Numbered from the stretch's first letter, positions 33,776-46,937 are shown. The stretch is 62,368 bases of DNA from Arachnopeziza araneosa (GCA_003988855.1 QYAI01000151.1:1-62368); one strand, 5' to 3'. A program made the numbers and translations. Notes: generated from the sequence alone by a model not told the origin.

Positions 33776-36531
33776 CGGTGGGGTTGTCAATGCCATCTAT
33801 GAGTTCACGATGATATGGTGTATACGCGTTGGATTTTACTACTGATGGCGACCTGAAGATAGTAGATCAATATGGGGTAGATTGTACACAATCTAGAATT
33901 TATCAATCATAATACTGGGGTTCTGTGTGTCTATTATATGTACGTGAGCGTCTTGAGAGTTGAAGTGTCAGCCATCAGAGCATCATAATCGCTTTTTACG
34001 ACTCCAAAGTAGGATGATCTGATATGGTTCAAACCAGTATGTCTGTCAGGTAATCCTGGGATCTCAAATCACATTAATCAACCGCTCTCCTTTCCTTATC
34101 TCTTTTCTGTAAAATTGTTTGGCCTAAAGGAGAACTGGGAGCACTACAAAGACTACTTTCAAGCTAGGATAAGAGATATATTGAATTCAGAAGCACTGAT
34201 TTATTAAGTGCTAAGAATATAAGTACTTATATATTGAGATGATTGGGTTATCTAACAAGCCTAGCAACGCGACTCGCTTAATATTGAAAACAAAACACAC
34301 GAGTAAAAAAATTAATTCCAAAACAATAAGGGAAAAAAAAGGTAGACTAAAAAAGCAAAAAAGAAAGCTCACGATGGCCCAAGCAAAACCCCTCCCGCCC
34401 GGGTTTCTTTCCTTGATTCTGTTACATCCTCCTCTTCCCCTATATACCTCGCGATGAATATCACCACACAGCTTATACTTTCATTACGCAGCTGATTCAC
34501 TTGCAAAACTTGTCTAAGAACCTAGTCACTTCTCATCCTGCCGTTAATCAATTTCTCCAACTTCAACTCCCACTCTAACGTAATTCAACGTTTACAAGAT
34601 GTTTGGCTGTTATCTCTTCCACCCTCTGTTTCGGACGGCAGAGACTTGTAGGTCGGATTTAGGAAGACTTGTTCATAGTCCAGCCGAAGAAAAATCTATT
34701 AGTATTACTCAAGTAACACGAAAAACACGTACACGCGTCTTCTTTGAGCACCAATGACGCGTTAATTGTTGTGCATTCAAGCCTTCAGAAGCTGGTGGAC
34801 ACTTCAAATTCAAAATTATCTAGATATCCAGGTGACAATAACCTCTCGACAAATCAGCATCAATCCTATTGAACCCGACCGAATTGACAGGTTCAATGGT
34901 TCTTATCAAATCGCACGTGGAGCTTGGTCTCTCAAACCTCACAACATCCAAATTTCTCGATCCGGTGAACCAGTGTTGAAACGTGTTGTGAACGAAGAAA
35001 GGTACTCCTAGAGACTAGCTACCAGTTCCAGCAGCACCATAGACTAGGTCGCACGTAGCCTTTCCAAGATGGCGGCGATTCGACAGGAGGTTATATCGAG
35101 TGGTTCGCGTACGTCTTCAATTCTATATCAATTACCTTGCAAAAGTAGCATTCTGATTTTGCCAACACAGCCTCAATGGAGACAGAAGAGCTGATCACAC
35201 AGTTGCATACCCACAAACCGCGCTCGCATATTTTTATTATAGTATATACCAAATAATGAGTACTCACCTCCTATGACGATTTTGCCTCCCTTGCCGGGAG
35301 ATTCGTATGTGACGAAAAAGAGCAATGAGACTGCGATACAATACCCACGGCCGCCACTCCCGCGACGCCGGTTGTCAATTTAGATCATCTACTTCAAACT
35401 TAACCCAGGTGTAGTGAGCAAGTGATAAGTAGTTAAAGATGGCTCAACCCTACAAATGTAATGGAACCTACGATATCCTACGCTTGAGCCTTCTTCAGGA
35501 GAGAATCATTGACATTCTCACTCTTGGAAAATAGGAAATATCCAAGATGGGTCGTATCACTGAGGCTCCCAATCTGTCTACACATTCACTCTAAACTACC
35601 ACGAGAACCCTAATACGCAAGATGACCCGGCGAAGCAGCAAAGAAGTGCAACTTCAGCAGTGTGAATTACCAGTGGCAGTCGACCGTTGCACCTAAAGTG
35701 ACAGACAAACCAACGCCACAACTTGCCGGTCGTTGGCTCACGGTAGCTTTAACAGCAAGCAAGATACTGCTGCATACGCTGTTATTCATGACGTAGCCTT
35801 CATCTCGACTTGAAGATCCAGGCTCGATAACGCACACAGTGAGTCGCGCGTGATCTTGCACGCGTGATTAGCCTGGATCTGGGGTAATCTGCACCCATGG
35901 ATACTCGGATCCCTTCGTGATGCCACCCAAGGCCCTAATCTCTCCTAAGGCCCCATTAACGGGCTTGCGAGGTGGGTGCCCCGCGGCTCGGGTTGCGTCT
36001 TCTCGATATTGGACATCGGACCCGACTCGCCCTCTGGGGAGCCCAAAAGAGAGATGGATTACCAATGGGATAAACCCACTTTTTGGGCATGGAAAGTTTG
36101 GTCTAGATGCTTGAGGACTGGGATATCGGGTAATATTCAATATGGATTTCAAGGAACTACTTTTTTTGTGGATCTGTCAGAGCTAGATGCCCTGAGGGGT
36201 GTGTTCCGTTTTGTTTAGCTCGTAGAATTGTCATGACGCTTGAAATTGCTGATCTCATGGGGATCGCCAGCACTGACGATCGTACATTAACGGATCTGTC
36301 TAAACTTTCCGAGATCGAGAGATCTCACTTTCTAGCGAGCGAATTATGAATATAGTCGACAAGCAATTGTTAGAAGATGACCAGTAGCTTTGAAGACAGA
36401 ACTGCATGTAAAGAGAAGTTTAGAGAAATTACCTACACGGAAAACGGACGACGAATCGGAAGGACTCGAGTATCAGTTCTTCTTCCAAACTCAAAGCAGC
36501 ACTTAACAGATTTCTAATTGATTTATTGATT
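33776..36531. other. 2.75-kb gene-poor stretch
   Basis: No gene can be supported. The first 700 bases are very AT-rich (3' flank of the P450 gene). The part 35870-36150 is more GC-rich and has short frames on both strands, none with recognisable motifs. There are no terminal inverted repeats that I could find. Confidence 0.45.
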
Positions 36532-38058
36532 CTATGGTACAGAAGAGGTTCCCCACGCATCTATTGACACTGGTTCTCGCGGCGCGAGAGCCGGACGGCT
36601 GTTCTCAACCCGAACGCTCTCTTTCCCGCTGGGTCTCTGGTTCTCTATGGGTGATTCTCTGCCACGAGATGTGTTGGATATCTTGACGGCATCATGCCTC
36701 TCCGCGATCGTGTGCGAATCGGTCGGGTTACCCCCCGTGACGAAAGCACGATTGGGGAGCGACGGGACAGGCTGGGGATGCTCGGTCGTCTGGATCTCGA
36801 ATTCTCTCATGACGTAGATCTCGTTCTTGCCGCCGCCCTCGTGCCTCATGGAAGCTTTAGAGCTGGATCTTTGCGGGAAGTGGGTGGTGGAATTAGGAAA
36901 AGAGTCGACTGTCTTTATTGCGAGGTCGCCCGACTCTGGTGTATTTGGGGCCCATGTAGAAACAGCGGATGGATATACTAGAGGATTGGTGTCGACCTTT
37001 CGAGTACCGGTGGCATAATTATTGAAATAACTTGGGAGTATGAATCTTCCCAGAGGGCGAAGGGCCGAAATTGAGGCGCAGATAATTCCAGTGTCAACTT
37101 CTATGACAGACCAATTGAGGGAGCTGACTGTGATATCTATAGATAAGACGAAGTTAAAAGACAGTCTTATGGTAGAAGAATAGAATACATACATGTAACA
37201 TCGACGCCGTTGAGCTGATTGAGGTGAGTCAATCGTAAGACGCTAGCAACACAAGCACTGACTATAGTGTCAATTAATGATAATGATGAATAGTTAAGGG
37301 CTTACTTACAAGGCTCCACCACAGAATAGACAGCAAAGTAGAACACGTTGATGTTTGGGCATTTTTAACGCCCATAAGGTAGGAATCGGCAAAGCGCATA
37401 GTAGGATATCGGTAAAAATATTGAATGCGGCAGAAGCATAGAAGAAGTTGACAACGGGATAGCAGTGCCCTTTTATATTGTAGTCCCACGCGGATTTGAC
37501 TGGAATGCAGGTGAAGATGATGGCAAATATAGAACTGATCCAAAATCCCAACACCAGCGTTCCGGCTCCGACGACAACCTTTCGCAGCAGGCCTGGTGAG
37601 AAGATCCGAAAATATGTCGCCATGATTGAGAACTTGGTAAAGGTGATTGCAGTTGAGTAGGCGAGGTAGCATCCATACAGAGACTTTGTCACTCTACCTA
37701 CTGCGGGTTCTATACCGACTGGATTTCCAGGGCTGAGGTTCCAGATGTGTTTACCCAGACCGAAGGCTTCTCCAATGAAAGTTGAGATGGAAAGGAGGCA
37801 TGCGAATAGAAGAGCAACGATCATGATTACTGCCGTGTTCATCAGTGACTTGCTAGTGATTCGTACTCTGGGATTCTCACAATCGTCAAGTCCTCCAGAC
37901 CTGAGCATTCCAAATCGAACCCAGAATCTCAATCCAGCTGTCATCAAGACCAGGGAAAGGAAAACGGCATTGACGACGATGATTGAATTCTGAGCACTGG
38001 AATTATCAACCTTTTGGCCAAAAACATATGGTAAGATTTCCGGAAGCGTGAACCCCAT
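36532..38058 (-). CDS. PTH11-like seven-helix membrane protein (rhodopsin-domain family)
   Basis: Four exons, 37881-38058, 37310-37829, 37193-37257 and 36532-37136, give 455 aa. Seven hydrophobic segments fill residues about 15-290, with family marks RFWVRFGMLRSGGLDD after the first helix, GLGKHIW, KFSIMATYFRIF, DILLCALPIPTLWALKMP and WSVIEVDTGIICASISALRPL. The tail of about 160 residues is polar, Ser/Pro-rich and cytoplasmic in character. These fungal proteins are thought to be plasma-membrane receptors or sensors, PTH11 of rice blast being the best known; no CFEM domain is present here. Intron 1 is 51 nt and contains no stop, so retention would keep the frame but insert 17 polar residues in place of the start of helix 2. 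Confidence 0.85.
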
Positions 38059-41000
38059 TTTGAGAGAACTGTTGTATAAATCGCTGACTTTGGGTTGCTT
38101 CTGAACCGAAAAATGTTCTTATACCTCAAGACATTGAGCCTCTCCGTATAATAGAACGCCAGACGCAAGTATTCAGTGACATCCAACAGACTCTAAAATC
38201 ATGACAAGAATGAGAGAAAGGAACGCAACTATGAGATGAATGGCAGGGAAGGTTCTGACTATAGCTGAACCCGCCAGAACGGAAGAGACGTCTCCGACTA
38301 GTCACTGCAGCGGAAGATGCCGATAGCTTTGGATAAACTCGAGATCTCATCCATGCTGTGGGGCTGAAACATAGGAAATCCCATTATCGGATCTGTTAGA
38401 CGATTGATAATCGCGGGAAGGGTTGGACTTGTGCGTGAAAAGTATTAAATTGTGAAGAGACAGCTCCCTCTTCTAGAACCACAGGGACCGCTCAATATCC
38501 AGTGCGCAGCTCCCGTCCGACTGGGCAGCCGAGAACGATTCGTCAACGGTCTTAGGCTATTTCGAAGCAGTGAACTTGTACTACTCCATCGAATGAACTG
38601 GAAAGTCAGCCGCCAAACGGTCGGCTCGGGAACCCCTTCAACACTTTCGAAGAAGCTCCTTGGATCGCTTTGACGCTCCAAGAACCATTGATCCTCTGCT
38701 TGACGGATAGGAGTTTGAGCTGGTGGAGAGGAGGATTTACCAACTGCAACGGGGATCGTCAATGCTTGCCACGCCCCTGCAGCATACACATTTCGAGGCC
38801 TATCTTTGGTTCCTCCCGCATGGTCAAGCAGAATCCGGCCGTTTGGCGCAACGAGGAAGCCAGGTGGTTGACGCCGCTTTGACACGGATCGGCGCCGCAC
38901 TGACGAACGCTCCAACAATGCGGGACCAAAAGATCTGAAGAGGTCCTGTCCATGGGTCGGCATGGTGACAACTGTATTATTACCAAGAGATCTTGGGCGT
39001 CCCGAATATTGAGGGATGCCAATGCAGCTTGCCTAGGGATCAGTGCCAGGCTCGAACCTGGGGAGCTGAAAACTCTAATTTCAATTTTGTACGACGGATC
39101 CAGAGTGAGGCAATTTCAGGTACATGCGACTATAGAGCAAGGAGCACTTAGCATCTCGACCAATCTGTCATATATTAGGGGGGCGCCCTATACCAAGGTA
39201 TCTCCTGTTTCACGTGATGCGCTGCAGTTCCGCTTATGCGGCGCGAGCGGACTCATAAAAAGAACGAGCTTCGAGAAATACCGACACGGCGGTTCCGAGG
39301 TACTGTAAGACATGAAGAGTTGTCTCGTGGCATGATATTCGCACGGCAGATGTCAAATTGCGACTGATGGCGCCACTACGTGGAAGCCTGAGCAGAAATC
39401 GGTCTTTGGAAGGACGACCACAGAAGAAAACATGGTCCTTGAGGGTCCCATGATCGTGCGGTACGAATTGACAGCTGAGGAGATGAGAAACCGGCGTCCA
39501 ATATGGTCCCCTATCGGTGGAGACCTACAACTACTGTAGCAGGAGTCTGTTATTAGATGGCGACTTCTAGATCGCACTGCCGGCATCTCCACGTGGCTCG
39601 GAATACATAGATGGTTATGGCCAGTGCAAAGACTAAGATTGCAGTGATGATATCATCCACAAAATCATAGAGTCGTAACTCGCAGCATCTCGATACGAGT
39701 CCGTCTCTTTCGACAAGTTAGTGGGTGCAACATGAGTAATCAAGGATCTCGACTGACTCGCTTAGTGTATTGCTCACCCCTTTCCATTCGCTAATCGTCC
39801 TCGTTTATCGGTTGGCCGGCTAGACATGCCATTCCGACTGGGCGCACGTAACCACCCACACGTCATTGTCGGCTTGGAGAATTCACAAATACTCGTCGAC
39901 TTCTATTCTGCGACAGACACCCAACGAAAATATTGCATTCCTCAGCGCAACTCGTAGCTACGTGGGAGCATACCTGCTGTTCAAAGGAGATTATACTTGC
40001 ACGGCTCATGAGTTCTCTCAAGTACATTTTACAAGCGATCCATTTTCCTGATCATCAGTCCCAACCCCGAGAATCTCGTCGCTCTTCTGCAACCCATACA
40101 TCTCACCTAGATTTAGTTCTTCTAAACTTCGAACAATCCCTGGATAGGACAAAACAGAAATAGAGCAGATGTATTGATGCTATGAAGAGCGAAAAATGCG
40201 ACAGCACCGCAAGAGGATGAGATTTTATATCCTAGTCTGCTTATGAAGCCTGAACTTGAATACAGATAAGTTACATGTAAGGCTGTCGAGTATGTCTCTG
40301 GAGAAAGAATGGTTCGTAAGCAAATCTGACTTCTTAGCCTCTTTCAAAACACCATCCTTGAGATACATTTCCGAACAATCACACTGGGCCATAGCCTCTC
40401 CTTTGGGAACCCAACGCAACGTTAAAACCGGCTTAGGATCCATGCCAAGTTTTCATCTTGCCATGCAACTTTCCATCCCTACTAGCTCTCGTCTTTAAGC
40501 TGAATGTAAGATTTGATTTTGGTGCTTTGATTTACCCAATTGATGTGCGTTTTTGTTGGTACATCTACGCATTCCATCCATCCAGTACACGGTTACTTTA
40601 GATGACTATTCATGTCAGTCCGATGAGTTGTCTCAAGGTATATGATATCAATGTACACAAATATAGATACCGCATCGTCTTACATCCTCCTACTCCAAAG
40701 CAAGTCAAATATTACATAGAAACTGACATATTGTGCATAATGAATCGATATTCCTTCCTCAAACCGCCTTCTATTACTAGCCTATGATATTCCTGCTCCT
40801 CTCGAAGGCCGACTAATCTAATCCAAAGGATCAAGAACCGCCGGTTCTTTTGCGAGCTTGCGCATGGAAGAAACGCATCTCTGAAACAACTTTCATTATC
40901 AGAGGTCAAGCGCTGTAAGCCGCGAATGTGGCATCGTTTCAATTGCATGAAGATAGCAATAGATTTTCTGTTTATAGCTAAGGAATAATAATCATCACGG

Positions 41001-42698
41001 TTTAGAGGGCTGATTCCGCGTAGGATATCTTCGAACAACCCCACGTGACAAAAAACCATGCCACATGAACAGCTATCCTCAGAGCTGAGATCTCAAAGTG
41101 AGTTATCGCCAAAAGGGAGAAATAAGTATTCCAACCAGTGACAGAAAAAAATGAACGAACAACCTCTAAAGTCACATGTACGGATGAGCTCTTCCTCTTA
41201 CCTAGGTACTGCCGAGGGGGGCATCTCAGGCACCAGGCACGGGTGCACGCCCAGCCCGCAACCCATGATGGCATCCGCGTCGCGTCGACAGAATCAACAA
41301 CTCACCAGTGCCAGAGGCCGCGCTGCACTTAAGGTAGGGCATGACGTGGTACGCACCGAGCGTCGGGATCAGGAGCAGCATCCAGACCGAGTTGATCCCA
41401 CCATCACCATCACCGTCACCGCCGACGCCAGGCCTTCTCGCCGCGTGGAGTGAGATCATCGTGCCCACCGCGATACGGTAGCACGGGTCGACCGTGTGTG
41501 CCGGGGGGACGCTACCGTCAGCTTCTGCAGCCCACCGAGCTCTAGAGCCGGATCTGGATCGGGGGAGAGAGAAGTGATTCTGTGGACCAGAGAGAGAGGA
41601 GCTTGCCAGTCGAATTGAGATCGTATTCTGGTATTTTTTGGGGTCAAAAGGATGGGTTTGCTTTGGCGAGGCTGAAACGAGGTTTCGGGCGCAGCAGCAC
41701 GAGAAGGATCAGCTTTTGAAGATCGTAAAATTGGTACAAGCTTGAAGACGGAATCTGCCACTTTAAGATAACAAATATGATTGAGTAGTCTCGCTCAAAA
41801 GAAACTGTAGTGCTAGTGACGTCAACACTTCGAGCTTAGAAAGGCAGAACAGTTTGGGAAACTTCTCCGTTTGCAAGTAGGGAACACCTTGCATTCGATA
41901 TACATAAACTCGATATCATTATATACCGAAGAGAAATTCGTTCGGTAAGCCGGATATCTAGCCTATTCCTTTACATATATACAATTTACAACGAAGCCCA
42001 GGCCCTTGTGAAGGATGACTCGGTCTGATCTTGAGGATCCGACCGAGTATGGCTACTTTCTTGACCTTTTTTCTTCAAGCCTTTCGAAAATCCTCTCCAA
42101 TTTTGTACATTGGGCGCGGAGAGAAAGCACCCTTTCCATGTTCTATCCTCGGGACAATATCTCCTCTATGCAGATCCTCTATGCAGAGCAGAACTGTACG
42201 CTATGCAGATTACGAACGCGCTTGAAATTTCAAACATAGCTTCCTTAGGGAATCTCTCATTTCTAAACCTCATTCCTAAACCTCATTCCTAAAGTGCCCT
42301 CCATGGTTTAAGACATGACGAGCGATCGCGGGCGAGTGTTGCTGGCGCTTTTGTCTGTCTTGATATCTGTTTTGTGGGAGATTGTGCTGTACACATATGT
42401 GGGGTTGTTATGGACAGGTCTTGATTAGATGGTGAGCATCAGTTCGAAAACGATGACACATTCACGACGAGCCTAGGATCATATTCCACCTCAGCATTTG
42501 TTTCACCGGCTGTTCGAATGCGAGCTGTCCTGTGAAGATGTGGCAGCATAAGACCATCCTGTATCTTCAGTCTGCGATGATGTCGATGAACGTGTCTCGG
42601 CGTCCTTGTCTTCTTGGATCTTCTTCAGCACATCAGCATTTATTGCTCGTGATTTTGCTTTATGTTCCTCTTCTTCCTTCTTTGCTGTTGCGTCTTGA
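38059..42698. other. 4.6-kb region without a supported gene
   Basis: The stretch 38445-38963 is open for 172 codons on the minus strand and partly open on the plus strand, but I find neither an ATG-to-stop model with splice logic nor a known motif. A GC-richer island at 41200-41760 is open on the minus strand (a segment reading INSVWMLLLIPTLGAYHVMPYL looks membrane-like) and could be an exon or gene relic. Small direct duplications occur near 42163-42190 (TCCTCTATGCAGA twice) and 42265-42292 (CCTCATTCCTAAA twice). The remainder shows nothing. Confidence 0.4.
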
Positions 42699-44113
42699 TT
42701 AGCAAGCTTCTTGAAGGAGTGATCTCAGCGTACCTTTCCCCCCCTTCTTGATTTTTACAACACCCGCGTTGAGTTGCGGATTGTCGAACACCAGACTAGG
42801 ATCAGCCTCTGGCAAGTCGTCCAGACAGATATCGTGTTCGTCCATAGAAGCGTGAGAGAAGATTACGAAAGGAGTCTGATTAGTGATCAGATATAGCTCC
42901 GGGTTTTCGATTACCTCCGTCTGTCTATGCTTGAATCGGAAGCGCGGTATCTGGACGTAGGATTCCAGCGGGAACACACGGGAATCAAACAAGTTGCCCA
43001 AATGCTCGACATATCCATTGGGTACGAGCAATTTTTCAATGTTCCCTCGATCTATAAGAGGCTGGATAAGGGCCGTGGAGATAACATCTCGTTCGCACCA
43101 GGTGTCGAAAAGAACATGGCAAGTATGCCATTGACCTTTGTCGTCCATAAATTCTGCAAGGCACTGTCTCTGACGCTCTAGTCTCCTATCTAACAGTAAG
43201 GTCGGCCTCTTTGTTGGCATCCTGAAGCGTATGTTCTCTGGTTTAATCTTGTTGTCTAAAAAGTCCCTCAATGTTGCAGGATTTCGTGCAGATTGGCTTG
43301 CTTCCTGTATTGGTTTGATGTTAGATCCCGAGACGGAGTCAGCCATTGGATCGAGGCGAAGTTTCTCCTTGTCCACATCTCCAGCAATAAGCGATCGATG
43401 AGAAACCCGATGCCTAGATTTTCGTGCCATTGTTCTTGTGTTCTCGTCACTCTCCGAGGATATTGTGGCCCGTGCTTCTATCGAGTCTGTGTCATTGGCA
43501 GTCATCTCGAGATGCTCATGTTGAGAAGTATTGGCAGCCGAAATTGGTTGCGAAGCTCTTAGATGTGGAGCTCCATCGCCTAGACCAGCTAAACCATGCA
43601 CCATTGTACTATATCCTCTCTTTCTCCTCCAGAAGACAGTCCGGGCCGCGAGCATTCGGAGAAAGGTGAGGAGGGGGAGGATTGTTGCCCATACCCAGAC
43701 CATTGGTCGTTTCAACGCTTCATACTGTTCCCAAAGCTTTGAATGTGCCTTTTCGAACCCATTCCTGCCACGCAGTAGCGCTACATCCTGCGCTTCACCT
43801 CCAGAAAATGATGTAGCCTCTGCAGGTGGTGCAGTCTCGGGGGTGAGAGTGGTGTCGGAGTCGAGAGAAGTATTGATATGACCAGAGAGAAGTGGACTCT
43901 TGTTCAAAGAGTTTGGGGCCTCGGCGGTGGGGGCAGTGGCTTCTCGTGAAATAGTTTGACTTTTCTGAGGAAGTTTCTTGGAGATAGCTCCTTGCTGTTA
44001 GCTGATCGTTCTGCAAGGAAGGAGAGGTGAAGACGACGAATGTATCAGGCATTGTGGGATACCGCACCTTCTTTCGTTCCAGGTGATCGCTCAGTAGGTG
44101 ATGTAGACTTCAT
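42699..44113 (-). CDS. Single-pass membrane protein with a retropepsin-like segment
   Basis: Two exons, 44063-44113 and 42699-43994, are joined by a 68-nt GTATCC...ACAG intron and give 448 aa beginning MKSTSPTERSPGTKEGA. The Ser/Thr/Pro/Ala-rich N-terminal part is followed by one hydrophobic segment near residue 120 (PMVWVWATILPLLTFLRML) and a basic stretch. The C-terminal third contains CHVLFDTWCERDVIS and then hydrophobic strands, a layout that recalls the D-T/S-G active-site loop and following strands of single-domain aspartic proteases. Trp stands where the catalytic Gly would be, so activity is doubtful. It is not part of a visible retroelement: no reverse transcriptase or integrase frame is near. 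The family is not recognised, and the resemblance rests on a short motif. Confidence 0.6.
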
Positions 44114-45197
44114 CTGGAAGTTTGGTTCCTTACCCTCAGCCTCTCTGTATTCGAATGACACCAGGGCTGATGGGCACGTCTAGCTGGTCATCGACACTCT
44201 GCGTAGCATTCGGCATCGAAAGAGGCAAGTGGTCAATTCAGGACGAGCGAGATCAAACACCTAGTTGGTATAGGTTCGTCGGTCTGCATGGATTCTGAAG
44301 TGGCAGAGGGGCAGGGTGGGTGGTTGGTTTGGTGAGGAACACCTGATTGGTTTCTACGAAAGTTTCATCACAGCTTTTCCCCTGGTGGCGAGAGCCCGTT
44401 AGGGATCGCCGAGTTTTTTTCCATGGCAGCATAAGCACGGGCCTCTACGACTACCAAGACAAGAACAACAGAAAAGGCGTTGCACATTGAGCATCCCGTT
44501 GGAAATATTATAGAAACAAAAAGACTACTACAGTTGTCAAGGACCATGGGCCGAGTGAAAGCTGCTTGATCAAATGCCCGTGTTCGCAACCGCCGTGATC
44601 TTTTCTGCGTGTTCCAGTGCGCCCTCTCTGCCAAGCGGGCGCCGCACACCGCCTTCAACACAGGAACACAACGAAAGCAATTCCCACCTTCAACACTCAG
44701 TATATCGAGGCGCTTTGCCTTATCCTTCACCTTTCACTCTGCATTTCACCATAGTGGTTTTGGCATCAATCGTTTCAATGTCTAGAGCGCTGTTTTGTTC
44801 AAGCGGAAGATACTCTTCCCAATCCCCTTCTACCAGATAATGTTTGCCGATACGCTGATGATCACATTCAAAGTCAAGTCGATCTCCCACCGAGGATTCT
44901 TGGGCCATGATATTTGATGCGTGGAATTATTTGTATCCCATCCGTCAGTTGCGGTGATGCCCAGTCCCGAATAGTTCGAGTGAGGCTTGGTCCTTTCAAG
45001 CTGCGAGGCTCTACCATTGAGCGATTCGTCCACTGCGCAGACTGCTCAACCTCTGCTCAATGAAAGCCTTACATCTGCATAATATGCTGTTCAATCTGCG
45101 AGGCTGGGCCTCATTCAAGTATATCCATTGCCCACACAAGTCAGCTTAATGTCGTTTTCCATACGAGTCTGTTTCCAGCGGTAGTTTCGTGGTCGAG
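44114..45197. other. Intergenic region with an uncertain small frame
   Basis: Mostly unassigned. A minus-strand frame at 44720-44908 (62 codons from an ATG, sequence containing VEGDWEEYLPLEQ) has protein-like composition, and the frame at 44840-45033 upstream might be an adjoining exon, but they are out of phase and no clean intron joins them. I do not call a gene. Confidence 0.35.
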
Positions 45198-46252
45198 ATG
45201 AAGGGTTACTCCAAGCTGTCGCACTTTATGTGCGATACTCACCACGTTGTCCTGAAACAGTTCCGTTCTACAGCCGTCAGAGATCTCTTATATCTGCAAG
45301 GCCAGCTTGTTCACCTTGAGGCAGAATTCCAGGAGGCAGCCAAGCAAGACCGAGAATCAAGTGGAGAAGCTGAGCTTGCCCAGCTCCACGACCTTGACTG
45401 GTATTGCCTGAGCCGCCTACAAGATGGGCGCCATAGCAAGCAGTGGGAACTTTCGCTGAAGATTAGGTCCATTCTCGAGCAGTATTGTAAGTCGTCTCAT
45501 TCCGCATTCCGAAAGTTGTGCTGGAATTTAATCGGCATGGTTTTGCAGACTCGTCCGTTCTCCGCCTCCGCGAGATCACGTCGTTCGAGCAGCCAAAAGA
45601 TTCCGAGCGAGATGTTATAAACACGTGGATCAACAGCCCTGGCCTAAATGGTGGTGGGTGGCAATTTGCTGGACGAGATTTGGCTGCCATTCCAACGGCG
45701 GTGTACGAAGCTGTCCATACTGAGGACCTGTTGATTCTCGCTGGAAATCGAGGCGAGAATGATGCTCTCACAAACTTCATTTGTGGACCGGCACTTGACG
45801 CGTTTCACGCTATGTGGAAAGGGCACAAGGTAGCTTGCTTGTGCTTCTTCATTAGGCCATACTGATATTCATAGCAGGCATGCTCTGGGGATGCAGAACA
45901 GCCAGTTGCGTCGAACGAGGAAAGCCATATGTGGTATTATTCCAACGAAAGTCTACAGCGTGTCATAATGGCAATCATTACGGTGATATCCTGTTTAACG
46001 CCATTGAGCTCTATCATCATCCTAACTCTCGTAAGGAGTATGGGAGCAAGGCTTGGTATTGTATGCGCTTTCACGTTAGTGTTCTCCTTAGTGTTGGCTT
46101 TGGCGACAGGAGCACGTCGTGTGGAAATATTTGCAGCCACAGCAGCGTCAGTACAACCAAGTACCAGTCCCAAATAGCCCATTTCTAATTTCGGTTTCAG
46201 GTTTGCGAGTGTACAAGTCGTTTTTGTCGGGAGCACAAATGCGTATATCTAG
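45198..46252 (+). CDS. DUF6594 fungal membrane protein
   Basis: Four exons, 45198-45486, 45549-45829, 45878-46146 and 46201-46252, give 296 aa. The start MKGYSKLSHFM matches the family opening (GY-x-LSxFM), followed by LLYLQGQLVHLEAEF and an amphipathic helical region. The C-terminal quarter has three hydrophobic segments: IMAIITVISCLTPLSSIIIL, LGIVCAFTLVFSLVLALATG and FASVQVVFVG. DUF6594 proteins are common in Pezizomycotina and often neighbour HET-domain or STAND genes, but their biochemical role is not established. The frame closes over all four exons. A MITE begins about 350 bp downstream. Confidence 0.85.
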
Positions 46253-46603
46253 CTACTTGGAGGGTCGAAGACATGGCTGACAAACGACAAAAAATATCGG
46301 TAGGGCCTCACTCTGCCACCCTGCAAATTCACTTGCTCGCCTTGCCGAAACAGACGGGCGCTCATGCACACCGATTTTTCATGTGAAGAGATTCTATTGG
46401 AGTGAAGTTAGTGCAGGTCAGATCTGCGGAAAGATTTTCCGTGCCTGTACTATGTTGAGAATGTGATTTCCCGTGGAAGGAAAATTCCTCGGTTGCACGA
46501 AGTGCCCTCCTGAGTCGTGAGCCATGAGAGACATATGTGCCTCGCAACTAACCATATGCGGCAATATTTCTGGATCATACAGGTATCGACTGGAGTGTAT
46601 GGA
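46253..46603. other. Short intergenic region before the MITE
   Basis: No coding or structural signal is visible; it is the 3' flank of the DUF6594 gene. Confidence 0.4.
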
Positions 46604-46937
46604 GGTCACGGTCAAAAGTTAGTTGATTACAGGGCCTCCATACACTAAATGCCCTGTAAATATGCGGCTGAGGAAGTTTGCAGGCTCTTAGCCCACTGTA
46701 ACTCTAGGCTTCATACGCTGAAGGGCACTGGACCGTGGAAGAAGCTTTGACCATATTTAGTGGAGCATTTTGGTTACAGCCCTTACCAGAGCCTATAAGA
46801 CCCTAGTTGTGGCTTCATTTTACCCTGTCAGAGGTTTGAATGGCTTAAAATGGGCTGTTGTCCTGCCAAAATATAGGCCCTGAAGCCTGGAATTCTAGGG
46901 CTTACACGCTGTAATCAACTAACTTTTGACCGCGACC
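46604..46937. mobile_element. Non-autonomous MITE-like element with 29-bp terminal inverted repeats
   Basis: The left end 46604-46632 and the right end 46909-46937 are reverse complements at 28 of 29 positions (a single A/G difference); the match may run imperfectly about six bases further out on each side. The 334-bp unit has no coding frame. Size, perfect-type ends and lack of coding fit a MITE. Flanking TA on both sides (46597-46598 and 46942-46943) would fit a Tc1/mariner-type target, but an exact target duplication is not certain. The ends do not match the pogo relic at 60.7 kb. Confidence 0.85.

Noticed and set aside
38445..38963. Minus-strand 172-codon frame as an oxidoreductase gene
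   Set aside because: A short NVYAAGAW segment is only faintly like an FAD-protein motif; no start, partner exon or other motif supports it.
39044..39062. CCAGG...CCTGG hairpin around CTCGAA, resembling a tRNA T-arm
   Set aside because: The loop has six rather than seven bases and no acceptor, D or anticodon stems can be folded around it.
42699..44113. Retropepsin-like gene as part of an LTR retrotransposon
   Set aside because: No reverse transcriptase, integrase or long terminal repeats are present nearby, and the gene has an intron and a membrane segment.
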